Assembly: GCA_944320995.1 (NCBI GenBank)
Contig: CALUJQ010000030.1
Coordinates: forward strand, 1-39,920
Direction: 5' to 3'
From: an uncultured Barnesiella sp.
Lineage (GTDB): Bacteria > Bacteroidota > Bacteroidia > Bacteroidales > Barnesiellaceae
DNA: 39,920 nucleotides
Shown here: piece by piece, positions 20,426 through 29,269 of the stretch
Layout: each line of letters opens with the position of its first letter
Numbering within the stretch: position 1 is the stretch's first letter
Notes under the pieces: model-generated
What the model saw: the letters and a program-made list of their open reading frames with translations, nothing else
Databases searched by the model: none
Told to the model about the DNA's origin: nothing
Position numbers and translations under genes: made by a program

Positions 20426-22276
20426 ATGAAAAACAAGACTTTATTTGTGGTTGCATTAGGTGTTGTTCTAATGGGCAGTACGATGGATGCTCAAGAGTTG
20501 GTCTTACCGCAAGGTATGGAAATTTTGACTCCCGACGACGTCGAAGTTACGGTCAGTACGGCGAGGGCAAACGACAAAGATAAAGCTCTTACAATAGCAG
20601 GCAGTTCAGAAAAGGGGTATAAAGCCTATTTTACGGCAAAGGATGCCGAGCATGGCGAGGAGCTGTGGGTGAGTGATGGAACCAAAGAGGGCACGATGAT
20701 GGTAAAGGATATATATCTCGGTTCTACCAGTTCCAATGTCCTTTATCTGACGAGATTCAACGACAAAGTGGTATTTCAAGCGACCGCCAATGATGATGAT
20801 GGTGCCGAACTGTGGATTTCTGATGGAACCGAAGCCGGGACTTATATGATCACCGATATTAATATATTGGGCGGTTCAGAACCGGCAGGCTTTACTCAGA
20901 TCAATGAGAAAGAGTTTATCTTTGGAGCCAAAGACTATGAGAGTATTAGCTACGGCAGCGAAGAACAACGGTGGTTGTGGATCTCGGACGGGACGGCCGA
21001 CGGGACCCGAATGTTGAAAGATTGTAAAGTGATTTATCCCGGAGCCAAGGTCGCCACAGATGACGAGCGGTTCTTTGTTCGGGTAGGACGGAAAGTATTC
21101 TTCAAAGGAGACACGAAAGACAATGAATATGGCGAAGAGTTGTGGATTACCGATGGTACCACGGAAGGCACGAAGATGATTATGGATATTAACAAAACCG
21201 TTGCCGATACCGAGACTGGCGCCACAGCCGGTGCCCAATTGGACTGGTTTACGAATTTCAAAAATGAGAAGTTGTTTTTTATTGCCTATTCCGATGAATA
21301 TGGAAGCGAACCGTGGGTAAGCGATGGTACTCCCGAAGGTACTTATATGATTAAAGACCTTACCGAAGGAACCGACGCCAATGGTTTGCCGGCCGGCCAT
21401 GGTGCATTTACTCCGAGAGTATATAAAGATAAAGTATATTTCAGAGGATATGACCCATATTATGGATTGGAATTGCTTGTGACCGATTTTACCGAAAAGG
21501 GAACTCATATTGTATTTGATTTGAACACCAACCCCACGACAATAGGAACGGCCAATGGTTCTCCCGACCTTTTCTGTGAATTTGACGGTGTCCTGTTTAT
21601 GAAAGGTGCAACAGGAAGCGATGCCAATCTTCCCGAGACAAACTTTGGGCTGGAATTGTTCTATTCCGATGGAACCGCCGAGGGGTCCAAGATGCAATCG
21701 GACTTGAACCCGGGTATAGGTCCTAACGCCGCATGGGAAGGCATCGTGATTTCGGGTAGCTTCTATTTCAGGGCGCAAGACCAGACTCCGGCTGCCGGAT
21801 CGAGCCAAGCTTGGGAACTGTTCAGAATAGATAGTAAAGATGAATTCCCCAAAAAGGTGGTTGACCTTGGCGAAGGCCCCGACTTTGTACATTCATTGCG
21901 GAATCTCGATGGCGATTTGGTCTTTACCAGCCAAATCAAGAAGAGTCTTTTTGTGTACAAATATCGGAAAGAGAACTACGATCCCGAAAAAGATAAGGAA
22001 AACATGGATCCCGATTTTGGAGAAACTTCTGCCATAAATACATTGAAGGCCGATAACAATGTCCGCATTTATCCCAACCCGGCCTCGGAATATGTTTACA
22101 TCGATACCGATGCCGATGTTTACGGATATACCATCACCGATTTGTCGGGGAGATTATTGGTGAAGAGTACAGCGGCCTCAAACAAGATCGATCTTGACAA
22201 TCTGAGTACAGGCACTTATATACTGAACGTAGAGACTTCGGCGGGTGTCATGAATAGCAAACTGAATGTGAAATAA
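20426..22276 (+). CDS. ELWxxDGT-repeat protein with T9SS sorting domain
   Basis: Secreted surface protein of unknown function, 616 aa. A signal peptide (MKNKTLFVVALGVVLMGSTMDA) is followed by repeats of about 50-70 residues around EELWVSDGTKEGTMMVKDI, AELWISDGTEAGTYMITDI, EELWITDGTTEGTKMIMDI, SEPWVSDGTPEGTYMIKDL and LELFYSDGTAEGSKM, which together probably form a beta-propeller (about 60-520). The C terminus is a T9SS type A sorting domain starting VRIYPNPASEYVYIDTDADV. It is the first gene of the plus-strand arm, directly before susC, with a hairpin between them. A glycan-binding role is possible from position only; no catalytic motif is visible. Confidence 0.85.
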   Translation: MKNKTLFVVALGVVLMGSTMDAQELVLPQGMEILTPDDVEVTVSTARANDKDKALTIAGSSEKGYKAYFTAKDAEHGEELWVSDGTKEGTMMVKDIYLGSTSSNVLYLTRFNDKVVFQATANDDDGAELWISDGTEAGTYMITDINILGGSEPAGFTQINEKEFIFGAKDYESISYGSEEQRWLWISDGTADGTRMLKDCKVIYPGAKVATDDERFFVRVGRKVFFKGDTKDNEYGEELWITDGTTEGTKMIMDINKTVADTETGATAGAQLDWFTNFKNEKLFFIAYSDEYGSEPWVSDGTPEGTYMIKDLTEGTDANGLPAGHGAFTPRVYKDKVYFRGYDPYYGLELLVTDFTEKGTHIVFDLNTNPTTIGTANGSPDLFCEFDGVLFMKGATGSDANLPETNFGLELFYSDGTAEGSKMQSDLNPGIGPNAAWEGIVISGSFYFRAQDQTPAAGSSQAWELFRIDSKDEFPKKVVDLGEGPDFVHSLRNLDGDLVFTSQIKKSLFVYKYRKENYDPEKDKENMDPDFGETSAINTLKADNNVRIYPNPASEYVYIDTDADVYGYTITDLSGRLLVKSTAASNKIDLDNLSTGTYILNVETSAGVMNSKLNVK

Positions 22277-22290
22277 CATATCCCATTAGG

Positions 22291-22328
22291 ACAGGCCGAC
22301 CTTGAGTTCGAGTCGAAGGTTGGCCTGT
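22291..22328 (+). terminator. Hairpin between the ELWxxDGT gene and susC
   Basis: ACAGGCCGACCTT (22291-22303) and AAGGTTGGCCTGT (22316-22328) pair over 13 bp with one G:U, followed by ATTTAAAA. The T-run is poor, so it may be a partial terminator or an mRNA processing/stability element that sets different levels for the two genes. Confidence 0.55.
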
Positions 22329-22368
22329 ATTTAAAAGAGTTGTGTGTAATGATTATAAAGGAAATACC

Positions 22369-25300
22369 ATGAAAAATAGAGGATTTTCAGGTTTATTTTT
22401 AGTATTGTTTTTTATAAGTTTTAGCATAGACTGTTTTGCTCAAAACCAGTCTGTTGTTAAGGGGCGGGTTGTAGATAGTATGACTGAAGAGTCTATTATT
22501 GGCGCCACGATAATGAATAAAAATACAAAGAAGGCCATCATAACAGACTTCGATGGTAATTTCTCAATAGCGACTTCAATAGGTGACGAAATACAAATAA
22601 GTTATGTGGGATACAAATCCCAAGTGATAAAGATTAACGATTTTAAAGATCTATCCATACAGTTATCGTCCGATGTGCAACAGTTGGACGAAATGGTTGT
22701 AATCGGATATGCGACTCAAAAGAAAAGCGACCTTACCGGTGCGGTATCTTCGGTAAAGGCCGATGAGATTGTGGCCTCGGCCGTGCCTAATCCGGTACAA
22801 GCCTTGCAAGGAAAAGCAACCGGTGTTTTGGTTATGCAAAACTCTGGTGCTCCGGGTGGATCGACGACGATAAAGATACGTGGTACCGGTACAATCAACG
22901 ATTCGGATCCTCTTTATGTCGTAGATGGATTTATCGTTGACAACATAGACCACATAAATCCCAATGATATTTCCAGTATAGAGGTATTGAAAGATGCTGG
23001 TTCGGCGTCGATTTATGGAGCCCGGGCTGCCAATGGTGTCGTCCTGCTGACGACGAAAGGCGGAGAAGAGGGGAAAACCAGAATTTCGTTTGACGGATAT
23101 GTGGGATTTTCAAATCCGTGGAAGAGTATAGATGTGATGGGGATAGAAGATTTTGCCCTGATGCGCGATTATGTCCAAGGGACAAATTACTATTCTCAAG
23201 ACGGGCAACTCTATATGTCAAAAGATAACGAGGGCAATTTGTATTACGATCAACGGAAATACCAGCTTCTGGATACGATTGCGTCGTCGCCATATACCCC
23301 GAAAAGTTGGTGGGACGCTGTGACCCAGACCGGTATAAAGCAACAGTACAATTTGAGTGTGAGCGGAGGCAGTAAACGGTACAAATACATGATCAGCGGA
23401 AACTATTATAACGAGCGTGGTATTATTAAAACCTCTGATTACCAGCGTCTATCGCTTCGTGCAAATCTTGATAATAAATTGACGGACTGGCTGACTTTAA
23501 AGACCAATGTCTTATACACGAACACCGATAGGGATTTAATACCGGAGGGGGCAAGCGGTGTCTTGAAAAGGGCATTGAATCAGAACCCTTTGATTCACAC
23601 CTACAATACGGCCGGATATTATTCGGAAGACCACCCGATAGCCATGCTTGAACGAAATCACAATAATGCGACAACCAATAGATTCGATATAAACATAGAC
23701 TTGTCGGCAAAATTCTTGAAATATTTTACCTATCAGTTTAAGTTTTCGAATTACACCAATTTTTATAACAGAACCAAATTTGACGAAGTGGCCAAGTTGG
23801 AAGAGAATTTTGTCGCCCCAACCGATTTGACAAAATTGACCAACTTTGAGACAAGAACCAACAAAACCGAGTTGAATAATATTCTCTCTTTTGCCTATGA
23901 GTCGAATAAGCATAGTGTAAATGTATTGGCCGGACAGATTTTGGAAATGTCTCGGGTCTATGACCAAGAAACCTCGAAGAAAGGTGCACCCGGCAATTCA
24001 TCAAATTACTGGTACCTTGCCTCGGCCTATTTTGGAGATTATGCCTATGGATTGATGAATGAGTGGAATGCAATGGGTTTCATCGGCCGCGTAAGTTATG
24101 CTTTTGATAACAAGTATTTGTTGCAGGCAAACTTTAGAGCAGATGCCTCTTCGGTCTTCGCCAAGAAAAATAGATGGGGTTACTTCCCCTCGGTATCGTT
24201 GGGTTGGAAATTCTCGGGCGAGGAGTGGATGCAAGAGCAAGATGTCATCAGTTTTGCGAAGTTGCGGGTTGGCTGGGGTCAACTTGGAAATAATAGAATA
24301 TCGGAGTATGCCCGCTATAAAGTGATGGATACCGACCTTTCTTATTCTTTCGGTACAGGACTCCACACGACCTATCCCGGTGCAGCCGCGTTGACCTTGG
24401 GCAACGATAATATCAGATGGGAAAAGACCGAATCGTACAACGTGGGATTGGATCTCAATTTCCTGAACAACCGCTTGAGCTCATCGCTCGAATTCTTTGT
24501 AAAGAACACCTCCGATATGTTGATACAGGTGCCTGTGTCTCTTTCGGTCGGCTTGAATGAAGACCCCATGGTCAATGCCGGTTCTATCCAGAACAAGGGT
24601 GTCGAATTCAATATCTCGTATAAGGATCAGATTGCCGACTTCAAATATGATATCGGGTTCAATATCTCCTACACAAAGAATGAGGTTACAAGTTTAGGTA
24701 CGGGTAATGAGCCTATTTATGGAGCATTGCTCTCTACCGAAGGAAGTATTAATGATTATGTTACCAAAACCGAGGTAGGCAAACCAATCGCCTGTTTCTA
24801 TGGCTATGTAACCGATGGTATATTCCAAACCCCCGAAGAGGTTGCAGCCAGTGCTCAAAACGATGGTATCACCGAACCGGGAGATTTCCGATTCAAGGAT
24901 TTGAATAACGATGGCAAAATAGATGCCTCCGATAGAACCTACTTGGGTTCGCCTCACCCCGATTTTGTGTATGGTATTCCCGTAACCCTGTCGTATAAAA
25001 ACTTCGATTTCTATATGTTCTTCCAAGGACAATGGGGTAATGAGATATTCAATGTGATGGAATACTATTTGAATTCGGCTCACGGTACGGGCAATGTCTA
25101 TGCCGACTTGCGGTCGCGCTGCTGGTCGGGAAGCTATGACCCTGAAAAGAGTTTCTATCCGGCCAATCCTTCGGGAACTGTGCCCGAACTCGACGAGGCC
25201 GATAGACCCAAAAACTTCAGAGCCTCGGATTTCTATATCAAAGACGGTTCGTATTGCCGATTGAAGAATGTTCAGTTGACCTATAACTTGCCCGAAAAAA

Positions 25301-25500
25301 TATTGAAGAAACTGCAATTATCGAATGCCTCTGTTTATGTTTCGGCACAAAATCTGTTGACCTTTACAAAATATAATGGATTTGACCCGGAAATCGGTCG
25401 CGACGAATCGAATACAGGAAACAATCTTTATTTGGGAGTCGATCATGGTAATTATCCTCAATCCAGATCGTTTATGGCAGGTATTAAAATAACTTATTAA
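22369..25500 (+). CDS. SusC/RagA-family TonB-dependent outer membrane transporter
   Basis: Imports oligosaccharides across the outer membrane with TonB energy, together with the SusD lid. I prefer the ATG at 22369 (MKNRGFSGLFLVLFFISF, signal peptide), giving 1043 aa; an upstream GTG at 22342 adds nine residues before the signal. Order of parts: carboxypeptidase-like domain VVKGRVVDSMTEESIIGATI to about 105, TonB box region LDEMVVIGYATQKKSD, plug with PVQALQGKATGVLVMQNSG and DPLYVVDGFI and ISSIEVLKDAGSASIYGARA, then a beta-barrel ending in RSFMAGIKITY with the terminal aromatic residue. There is no anti-sigma interaction domain, consistent with control by the HTCS. The susD gene follows after 11 nt. 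Confidence 0.97.
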   Translation: MKNRGFSGLFLVLFFISFSIDCFAQNQSVVKGRVVDSMTEESIIGATIMNKNTKKAIITDFDGNFSIATSIGDEIQISYVGYKSQVIKINDFKDLSIQLSSDVQQLDEMVVIGYATQKKSDLTGAVSSVKADEIVASAVPNPVQALQGKATGVLVMQNSGAPGGSTTIKIRGTGTINDSDPLYVVDGFIVDNIDHINPNDISSIEVLKDAGSASIYGARAANGVVLLTTKGGEEGKTRISFDGYVGFSNPWKSIDVMGIEDFALMRDYVQGTNYYSQDGQLYMSKDNEGNLYYDQRKYQLLDTIASSPYTPKSWWDAVTQTGIKQQYNLSVSGGSKRYKYMISGNYYNERGIIKTSDYQRLSLRANLDNKLTDWLTLKTNVLYTNTDRDLIPEGASGVLKRALNQNPLIHTYNTAGYYSEDHPIAMLERNHNNATTNRFDINIDLSAKFLKYFTYQFKFSNYTNFYNRTKFDEVAKLEENFVAPTDLTKLTNFETRTNKTELNNILSFAYESNKHSVNVLAGQILEMSRVYDQETSKKGAPGNSSNYWYLASAYFGDYAYGLMNEWNAMGFIGRVSYAFDNKYLLQANFRADASSVFAKKNRWGYFPSVSLGWKFSGEEWMQEQDVISFAKLRVGWGQLGNNRISEYARYKVMDTDLSYSFGTGLHTTYPGAAALTLGNDNIRWEKTESYNVGLDLNFLNNRLSSSLEFFVKNTSDMLIQVPVSLSVGLNEDPMVNAGSIQNKGVEFNISYKDQIADFKYDIGFNISYTKNEVTSLGTGNEPIYGALLSTEGSINDYVTKTEVGKPIACFYGYVTDGIFQTPEEVAASAQNDGITEPGDFRFKDLNNDGKIDASDRTYLGSPHPDFVYGIPVTLSYKNFDFYMFFQGQWGNEIFNVMEYYLNSAHGTGNVYADLRSRCWSGSYDPEKSFYPANPSGTVPELDEADRPKNFRASDFYIKDGSYCRLKNVQLTYNLPEKILKKLQLSNASVYVSAQNLLTFTKYNGFDPEIGRDESNTGNNLYLGVDHGNYPQSRSFMAGIKITY

Positions 25501-25511
25501 ATATAGAAACG

Positions 25512-27185
25512 ATGAAATACAATATTAAATATTTTATTATATCATTGTTTGCCGTAATGTCGTTCTCTTCTTGTGAAGATTTTTTGGACATGGAGTTGCA
25601 GGGAGAGTATGACGGAAACAATTTCTATAATACGACTTATCAGTTACAGGTCGGGTTAGATGCTGTTTATGACATATTGCAGTCCAATAATTATAACAAC
25701 TGCGAATGGATTTTTGGTGAGGCTTGTGGCGACGACGTAGTCGGTAATGACGAAAGTACGACAAACCTTATTTCGGAACTTGTAAATTTCCAGTTTAATA
25801 CTTCGAACACTTGGATACGAGATAGATACACGATAAATTATAAAGGTATCAATCGAGCCAATCAGGTTATTCACGGAGCCGAACGGGTACAATTGGCCAC
25901 ACAGGAAATCGACCAATATACCGAGGTCAGAGAGATTCTGGGACAAGCCAAATTCTTGCGTGCACTGTTTTATTTCAATCTTGTGAAAACCTTTGGCGGC
26001 GTTCCCATTCGTCCCGAGGTGGAGAATGTCGATGCCTTGACAATCCCGCGGTCTTCAAAAGAAGAGGTATATGCATATATCGAAAAGGATTTGAGAGAGG
26101 CCGCCATTATGTTGAGGAGCAAATTTGTCTCCAAAGAGGCAGGTAAAGCAGGCTGTGGCGCATGTGTGGCCCTGTTGATGAAAGTGTTGGCCTATCAGGC
26201 AACGCCGGGCATGGAGTCGGATAAGTGGGACGAAATAGTAAAACTGGGTTCTTATTTTATAGAAGGTACCCCTTTGACGTATGGCGAAATCCTTCACTTT
26301 GAAAATTACGACGAGTCGTGGGACGAATTGAGAGCGAGATTGTGGTTCAAAGATAAGGCCTTGTTGGCTGCCAATGAACCTTATGAAACACAGGGAACGA
26401 CAATGCCTTCGTTGGCCAACGAGTATTCGTTGGAGTCGAAAGACAGCTATGGCAATACGTTGAGCTATGCCGATTTATATTATGAGAAGGGCGAGTTCTG
26501 TACCCGTTCTATTTTCGAGGTTGTCTTCAAGGAGTCGGCCAATGGGCTGAAAGACGACAACAACGAAGGAACCGAGATTTTCAATGATATCTTCTTCAAC
26601 AGAATGTTTGCATCGAAATCATTTAAAGATGAAATCTCGGGAGATCCTCGAAAAGGAGTCTTTATCCAAGAACATGGTGAGGTATCTTTTGATGGTGTGC
26701 GTATCGAAGTTCCGCCCGGAAAGACGGCTTGCATGAAGTGGTATATACCCAGTGCCGAAACTCCGTCGGACGTAAATGATTGCGGAAAAAATCGACGAGT
26801 CCTCATTTATTCCGAAGTCGTATTGTTCTATGCCGAGGCTCTTAATGAGATGGGGCAGAGAGAAAAATCGTTGGAACAGTTGAACAGTATAAAAAAGGTT
26901 GCCAATAAAATAACCAATGTCTCTACACTGTATAAGGCGGGTACCTATATCGAGATCCGAGATCAAATATGGAAAGAACGGCGTATCGAGCTCTGCCATA
27001 TGTGGGACAGATTCTTTGATATTGTACGGCAAGGAAGAGCCGCCCAAGTCCTCCATGCGTTTGCAACGGAAACGACCCACAATAGAGGTAAGAATTTTAT
27101 AGAAGGCGTGAATGAAATCTTCCCGATACCGCAGAACGAGGTAGATATAACGAATGGTGTTGTGACTCAGAATCCCGGTTATTAA
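25512..27185 (+). CDS. SusD/RagB-family surface glycan-binding lipoprotein
   Basis: Outer membrane lipoprotein that caps the SusC barrel and captures glycan, 557 aa. The lipoprotein signal ends SFSSC with Cys21, followed by acidic EDFLDM, typical of surface export in Bacteroidetes. TPR-like helices carry family segments such as RANQVIHGAERV, LGQAKFLRALFYFNLVKTFGGVPI and YSEVVLFYAEALNEMG, and the C-terminal IWKERRIELCHMWDRFFDIVRQG plus GVNEIFPIPQNEVDIT is diagnostic of SusD/RagB. It is cotranscribed with susC. Confidence 0.97.
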   Translation: MKYNIKYFIISLFAVMSFSSCEDFLDMELQGEYDGNNFYNTTYQLQVGLDAVYDILQSNNYNNCEWIFGEACGDDVVGNDESTTNLISELVNFQFNTSNTWIRDRYTINYKGINRANQVIHGAERVQLATQEIDQYTEVREILGQAKFLRALFYFNLVKTFGGVPIRPEVENVDALTIPRSSKEEVYAYIEKDLREAAIMLRSKFVSKEAGKAGCGACVALLMKVLAYQATPGMESDKWDEIVKLGSYFIEGTPLTYGEILHFENYDESWDELRARLWFKDKALLAANEPYETQGTTMPSLANEYSLESKDSYGNTLSYADLYYEKGEFCTRSIFEVVFKESANGLKDDNNEGTEIFNDIFFNRMFASKSFKDEISGDPRKGVFIQEHGEVSFDGVRIEVPPGKTACMKWYIPSAETPSDVNDCGKNRRVLIYSEVVLFYAEALNEMGQREKSLEQLNSIKKVANKITNVSTLYKAGTYIEIRDQIWKERRIELCHMWDRFFDIVRQGRAAQVLHAFATETTHNRGKNFIEGVNEIFPIPQNEVDITNGVVTQNPGY

Positions 27186-27204
27186 TCATTTAATCATAGA
27201 GAAG

Positions 27205-28185
27205 ATGAAAAAGTTTATATATATATTGGTGTTGCCCATCTCTTTTTTGTTTGTTTCTTGTGACAAAGACGATTTGGTCGAGCCGGTTGCATCGTTCACG
27301 ATGTCGGCAACGGAGGCTTCTATAAATGAGACCGTCACGTTTACATACACGGGGACTTCGGCCGAACAAGTGGTCGTGTTTACCGGAGACGAAGGTCATG
27401 ATTATGCCTTGAAAAACAAGGGTAATAGCGGTTTGGTCTTGAACAAAGGAATATTGACCTATTCCTACAAAAAGGCTGGTGTTTACAATGTCGTTCTGAT
27501 TGCTACGAATTATAATGAACGGGCCGAAGATATGGTCTATTCTATCGATTCGGCTCAGATTGTTATCAACGATGATAATGTAGAGCTCCGGTCGGTCTCT
27601 TTGAGAAAGGACATGTATTTAAAGGAACTGTATGCGCAGATGATAAACGATAACACCTTGCTGTTTGCAGTCCCTTATAAAGTCAGGGTTTCCAATCGAG
27701 ATATTGCGGTATCGATGAACAAGCAGCGGGTGAACATCGAGCCGATGTCGAGTTCGGCGGTTGTCGAGGTCAATGGCGGAGAGTATAGCGAAAATACGTC
27801 GTACGATTTGACGCAGCCTTTTGAGATTACCGTCTATTCTCCAAGCGGTGATTCCAAGACCTACCACTCCGAAGTGATGCACTATCCTGTCTTCGAATCC
27901 TTTTCCATTGCGGGAGTCGATGGCGCGGTCGCTTATTCGGATTATTATTTCGATAAGACGTTTATTACTGTAGAACTGCCTGCCGGTACCGATGTGTCTC
28001 AGTTAACGCCCCTCTTTTCATCGGCCGATGCGAAACAGATTAGCATCGATGGGCAGGAGCAAGTGTCGGGCGAGACGGTTGTAGATTTTACGGCCCCCGT
28101 GGTGTACACACTTACGACATGGAAAGATGATGATCAAAGTGTGTCGGCAGAATCCACCGTAGAGGTAAGCGTCACGCTATTATAA
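27205..28185 (+). CDS. PUL surface lipoprotein with PKD-like and DUF5018-like domains
   Basis: Probable second surface glycan-binding protein, 326 aa. The lipoprotein signal is MKKFIYILVLPISFLFVSC (Cys19) followed by DKDD. Residues about 25-125 are a PKD-like Ig domain (EPVASFTMSATEASINETVTF ... ILTYSYKKAGVYNVVLIATN). The C-terminal part (about 235-325) has the pattern VELPAGTDVSQLTPLF ... VVDFTAPVVYTLTTW seen in DUF5018-like Ig modules. The gene starts 19 nt after susD and is followed by a strong terminator, which is the usual place for a SusE/F-type protein. Glycan binding is inferred from position. Confidence 0.75.
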   Translation: MKKFIYILVLPISFLFVSCDKDDLVEPVASFTMSATEASINETVTFTYTGTSAEQVVVFTGDEGHDYALKNKGNSGLVLNKGILTYSYKKAGVYNVVLIATNYNERAEDMVYSIDSAQIVINDDNVELRSVSLRKDMYLKELYAQMINDNTLLFAVPYKVRVSNRDIAVSMNKQRVNIEPMSSSAVVEVNGGEYSENTSYDLTQPFEITVYSPSGDSKTYHSEVMHYPVFESFSIAGVDGAVAYSDYYFDKTFITVELPAGTDVSQLTPLFSSADAKQISIDGQEQVSGETVVDFTAPVVYTLTTWKDDDQSVSAESTVEVSVTLL

Positions 28186-28194
28186 AGTCATTTA

Positions 28195-28240
28195 GGCCGG
28201 TACTCTTGTGCAACGACGATAGAAGTACCGGCCTTTTTTT
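28195..28240 (+). terminator. Intrinsic terminator after the susC-susD-lipoprotein unit
   Basis: GGCCGGTACT and AGTACCGGCC form a perfect 10-bp stem followed directly by seven T. The glycosidase genes downstream therefore need read-through or their own promoter. Confidence 0.9.
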
Positions 28241-28270
28241 AGATAACCATGTAAATTTAAGTATTTGATT

Positions 28271-29236
28271 ATGAGATTGTTTAAATATTTTTTCTTGCTG
28301 CTCTTGTCTTGTCCGGGAGTCGTGTTTGCGCAAAATAAAGTAGTAGAAGTTGCCGATCCTACCATCATGTATTTTAATGACAGGTACTATATGTATGGAA
28401 CCGAAAAGAAACCACAGGTGGGGATTCCGGTCCTTGTTTCCAAAGATTTGCATACGTGGGATTATACAGGCGGTGAGGGCGGATATGCCTTGAAGAAAGG
28501 TATGCAGACATACGGTGACAGAGGCTTCTGGGCACCGCAGGTCTTGTTCAGAAACGGGAAATATTACATGATCTATACAGCCAATGAGCATATTGCAATA
28601 GCCGAGAGCGATAGCCCCGAAGGCCCTTTTGTTCAAAAAACGATACAGTCGATAGAGGCCGATACCCGGCAGATAGACCCCTATCTGTTTATCGATACCG
28701 ATGGGAAGATTTATTTGTACCATGTGAGGTTGTTTAAAGGGAATACGATTTGGGTCGCCGAGTTTAAAGAAGACATGAGTGGGATTAAAGAGGAGACCTT
28801 GACGCAGTGTATCACCGCGACAGAACATTGGGAGAATACGCAAACCTACCAGTCGGCGCCTGTCATAGAGGGTCCCACGGTAATAAAGCGGGGTAAATAT
28901 TACTATCTGTTTTATTCGGCCAATCATTTCATGAGCCACGATTATGCCGTTGGCTATGCTTATGCCGAGAGCCCGTATGGCCCTTGGCAAAAAGCCGGGA
29001 ATAATCCCATAATCAATAAATACAACATTGGCATAAACGGGCCGGGCCATGGCGACCTTTTCAAGGACAGCGAGAATGGGTACAAGTATGTCTTTCACTC
29101 GCATGCCGACAATACCAAGGTCGATAACCGGCGGAGCTGGATTGCCGGTGTGGTATTTTCGAGCCGAGGCAAGGATAAGCCCGAAATCATAACGATAGAC
29201 AAGCACACCTTGTTCCCTTTATATCTTTCGGATTAA
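28271..29236 (+). CDS. Glycoside hydrolase family 43 enzyme, secreted
   Basis: Small propeller glycosidase, 321 aa from the ATG at 28271 (MRLFKYFFLLLLSCPGVVFAQ, signal peptide); a TTG two codons earlier is less likely. Blade motifs: VVEVADPTIMYFNDRYYMYGTE with catalytic base D29, DRGFWAPQVLFRNGKYYMIYTA, DPYLFIDTDGKIYLYHV with the pKa-modulating Asp, and VIEGPTVIKRGKYYYLFYSA with the acid Glu, then GPGHGDLFKD. The three-residue active site is complete. Arabinofuranosidase or arabinanase activity fits the GH51 gene nearby. It lies behind the terminator at 28195 and 33 nt before the next gene. Confidence 0.88.
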   Translation: MRLFKYFFLLLLSCPGVVFAQNKVVEVADPTIMYFNDRYYMYGTEKKPQVGIPVLVSKDLHTWDYTGGEGGYALKKGMQTYGDRGFWAPQVLFRNGKYYMIYTANEHIAIAESDSPEGPFVQKTIQSIEADTRQIDPYLFIDTDGKIYLYHVRLFKGNTIWVAEFKEDMSGIKEETLTQCITATEHWENTQTYQSAPVIEGPTVIKRGKYYYLFYSANHFMSHDYAVGYAYAESPYGPWQKAGNNPIINKYNIGINGPGHGDLFKDSENGYKYVFHSHADNTKVDNRRSWIAGVVFSSRGKDKPEIITIDKHTLFPLYLSD

Positions 29237-29269
29237 GAAATAGGAATCTCTCCATAAAAAGAAAAAGTC

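Noticed and set aside
28172..29206. Minus-strand open frame of 344 codons
   Set aside because: It is antisense to the GH43 gene and crosses the terminator at 28195-28240; no protein motif is present.
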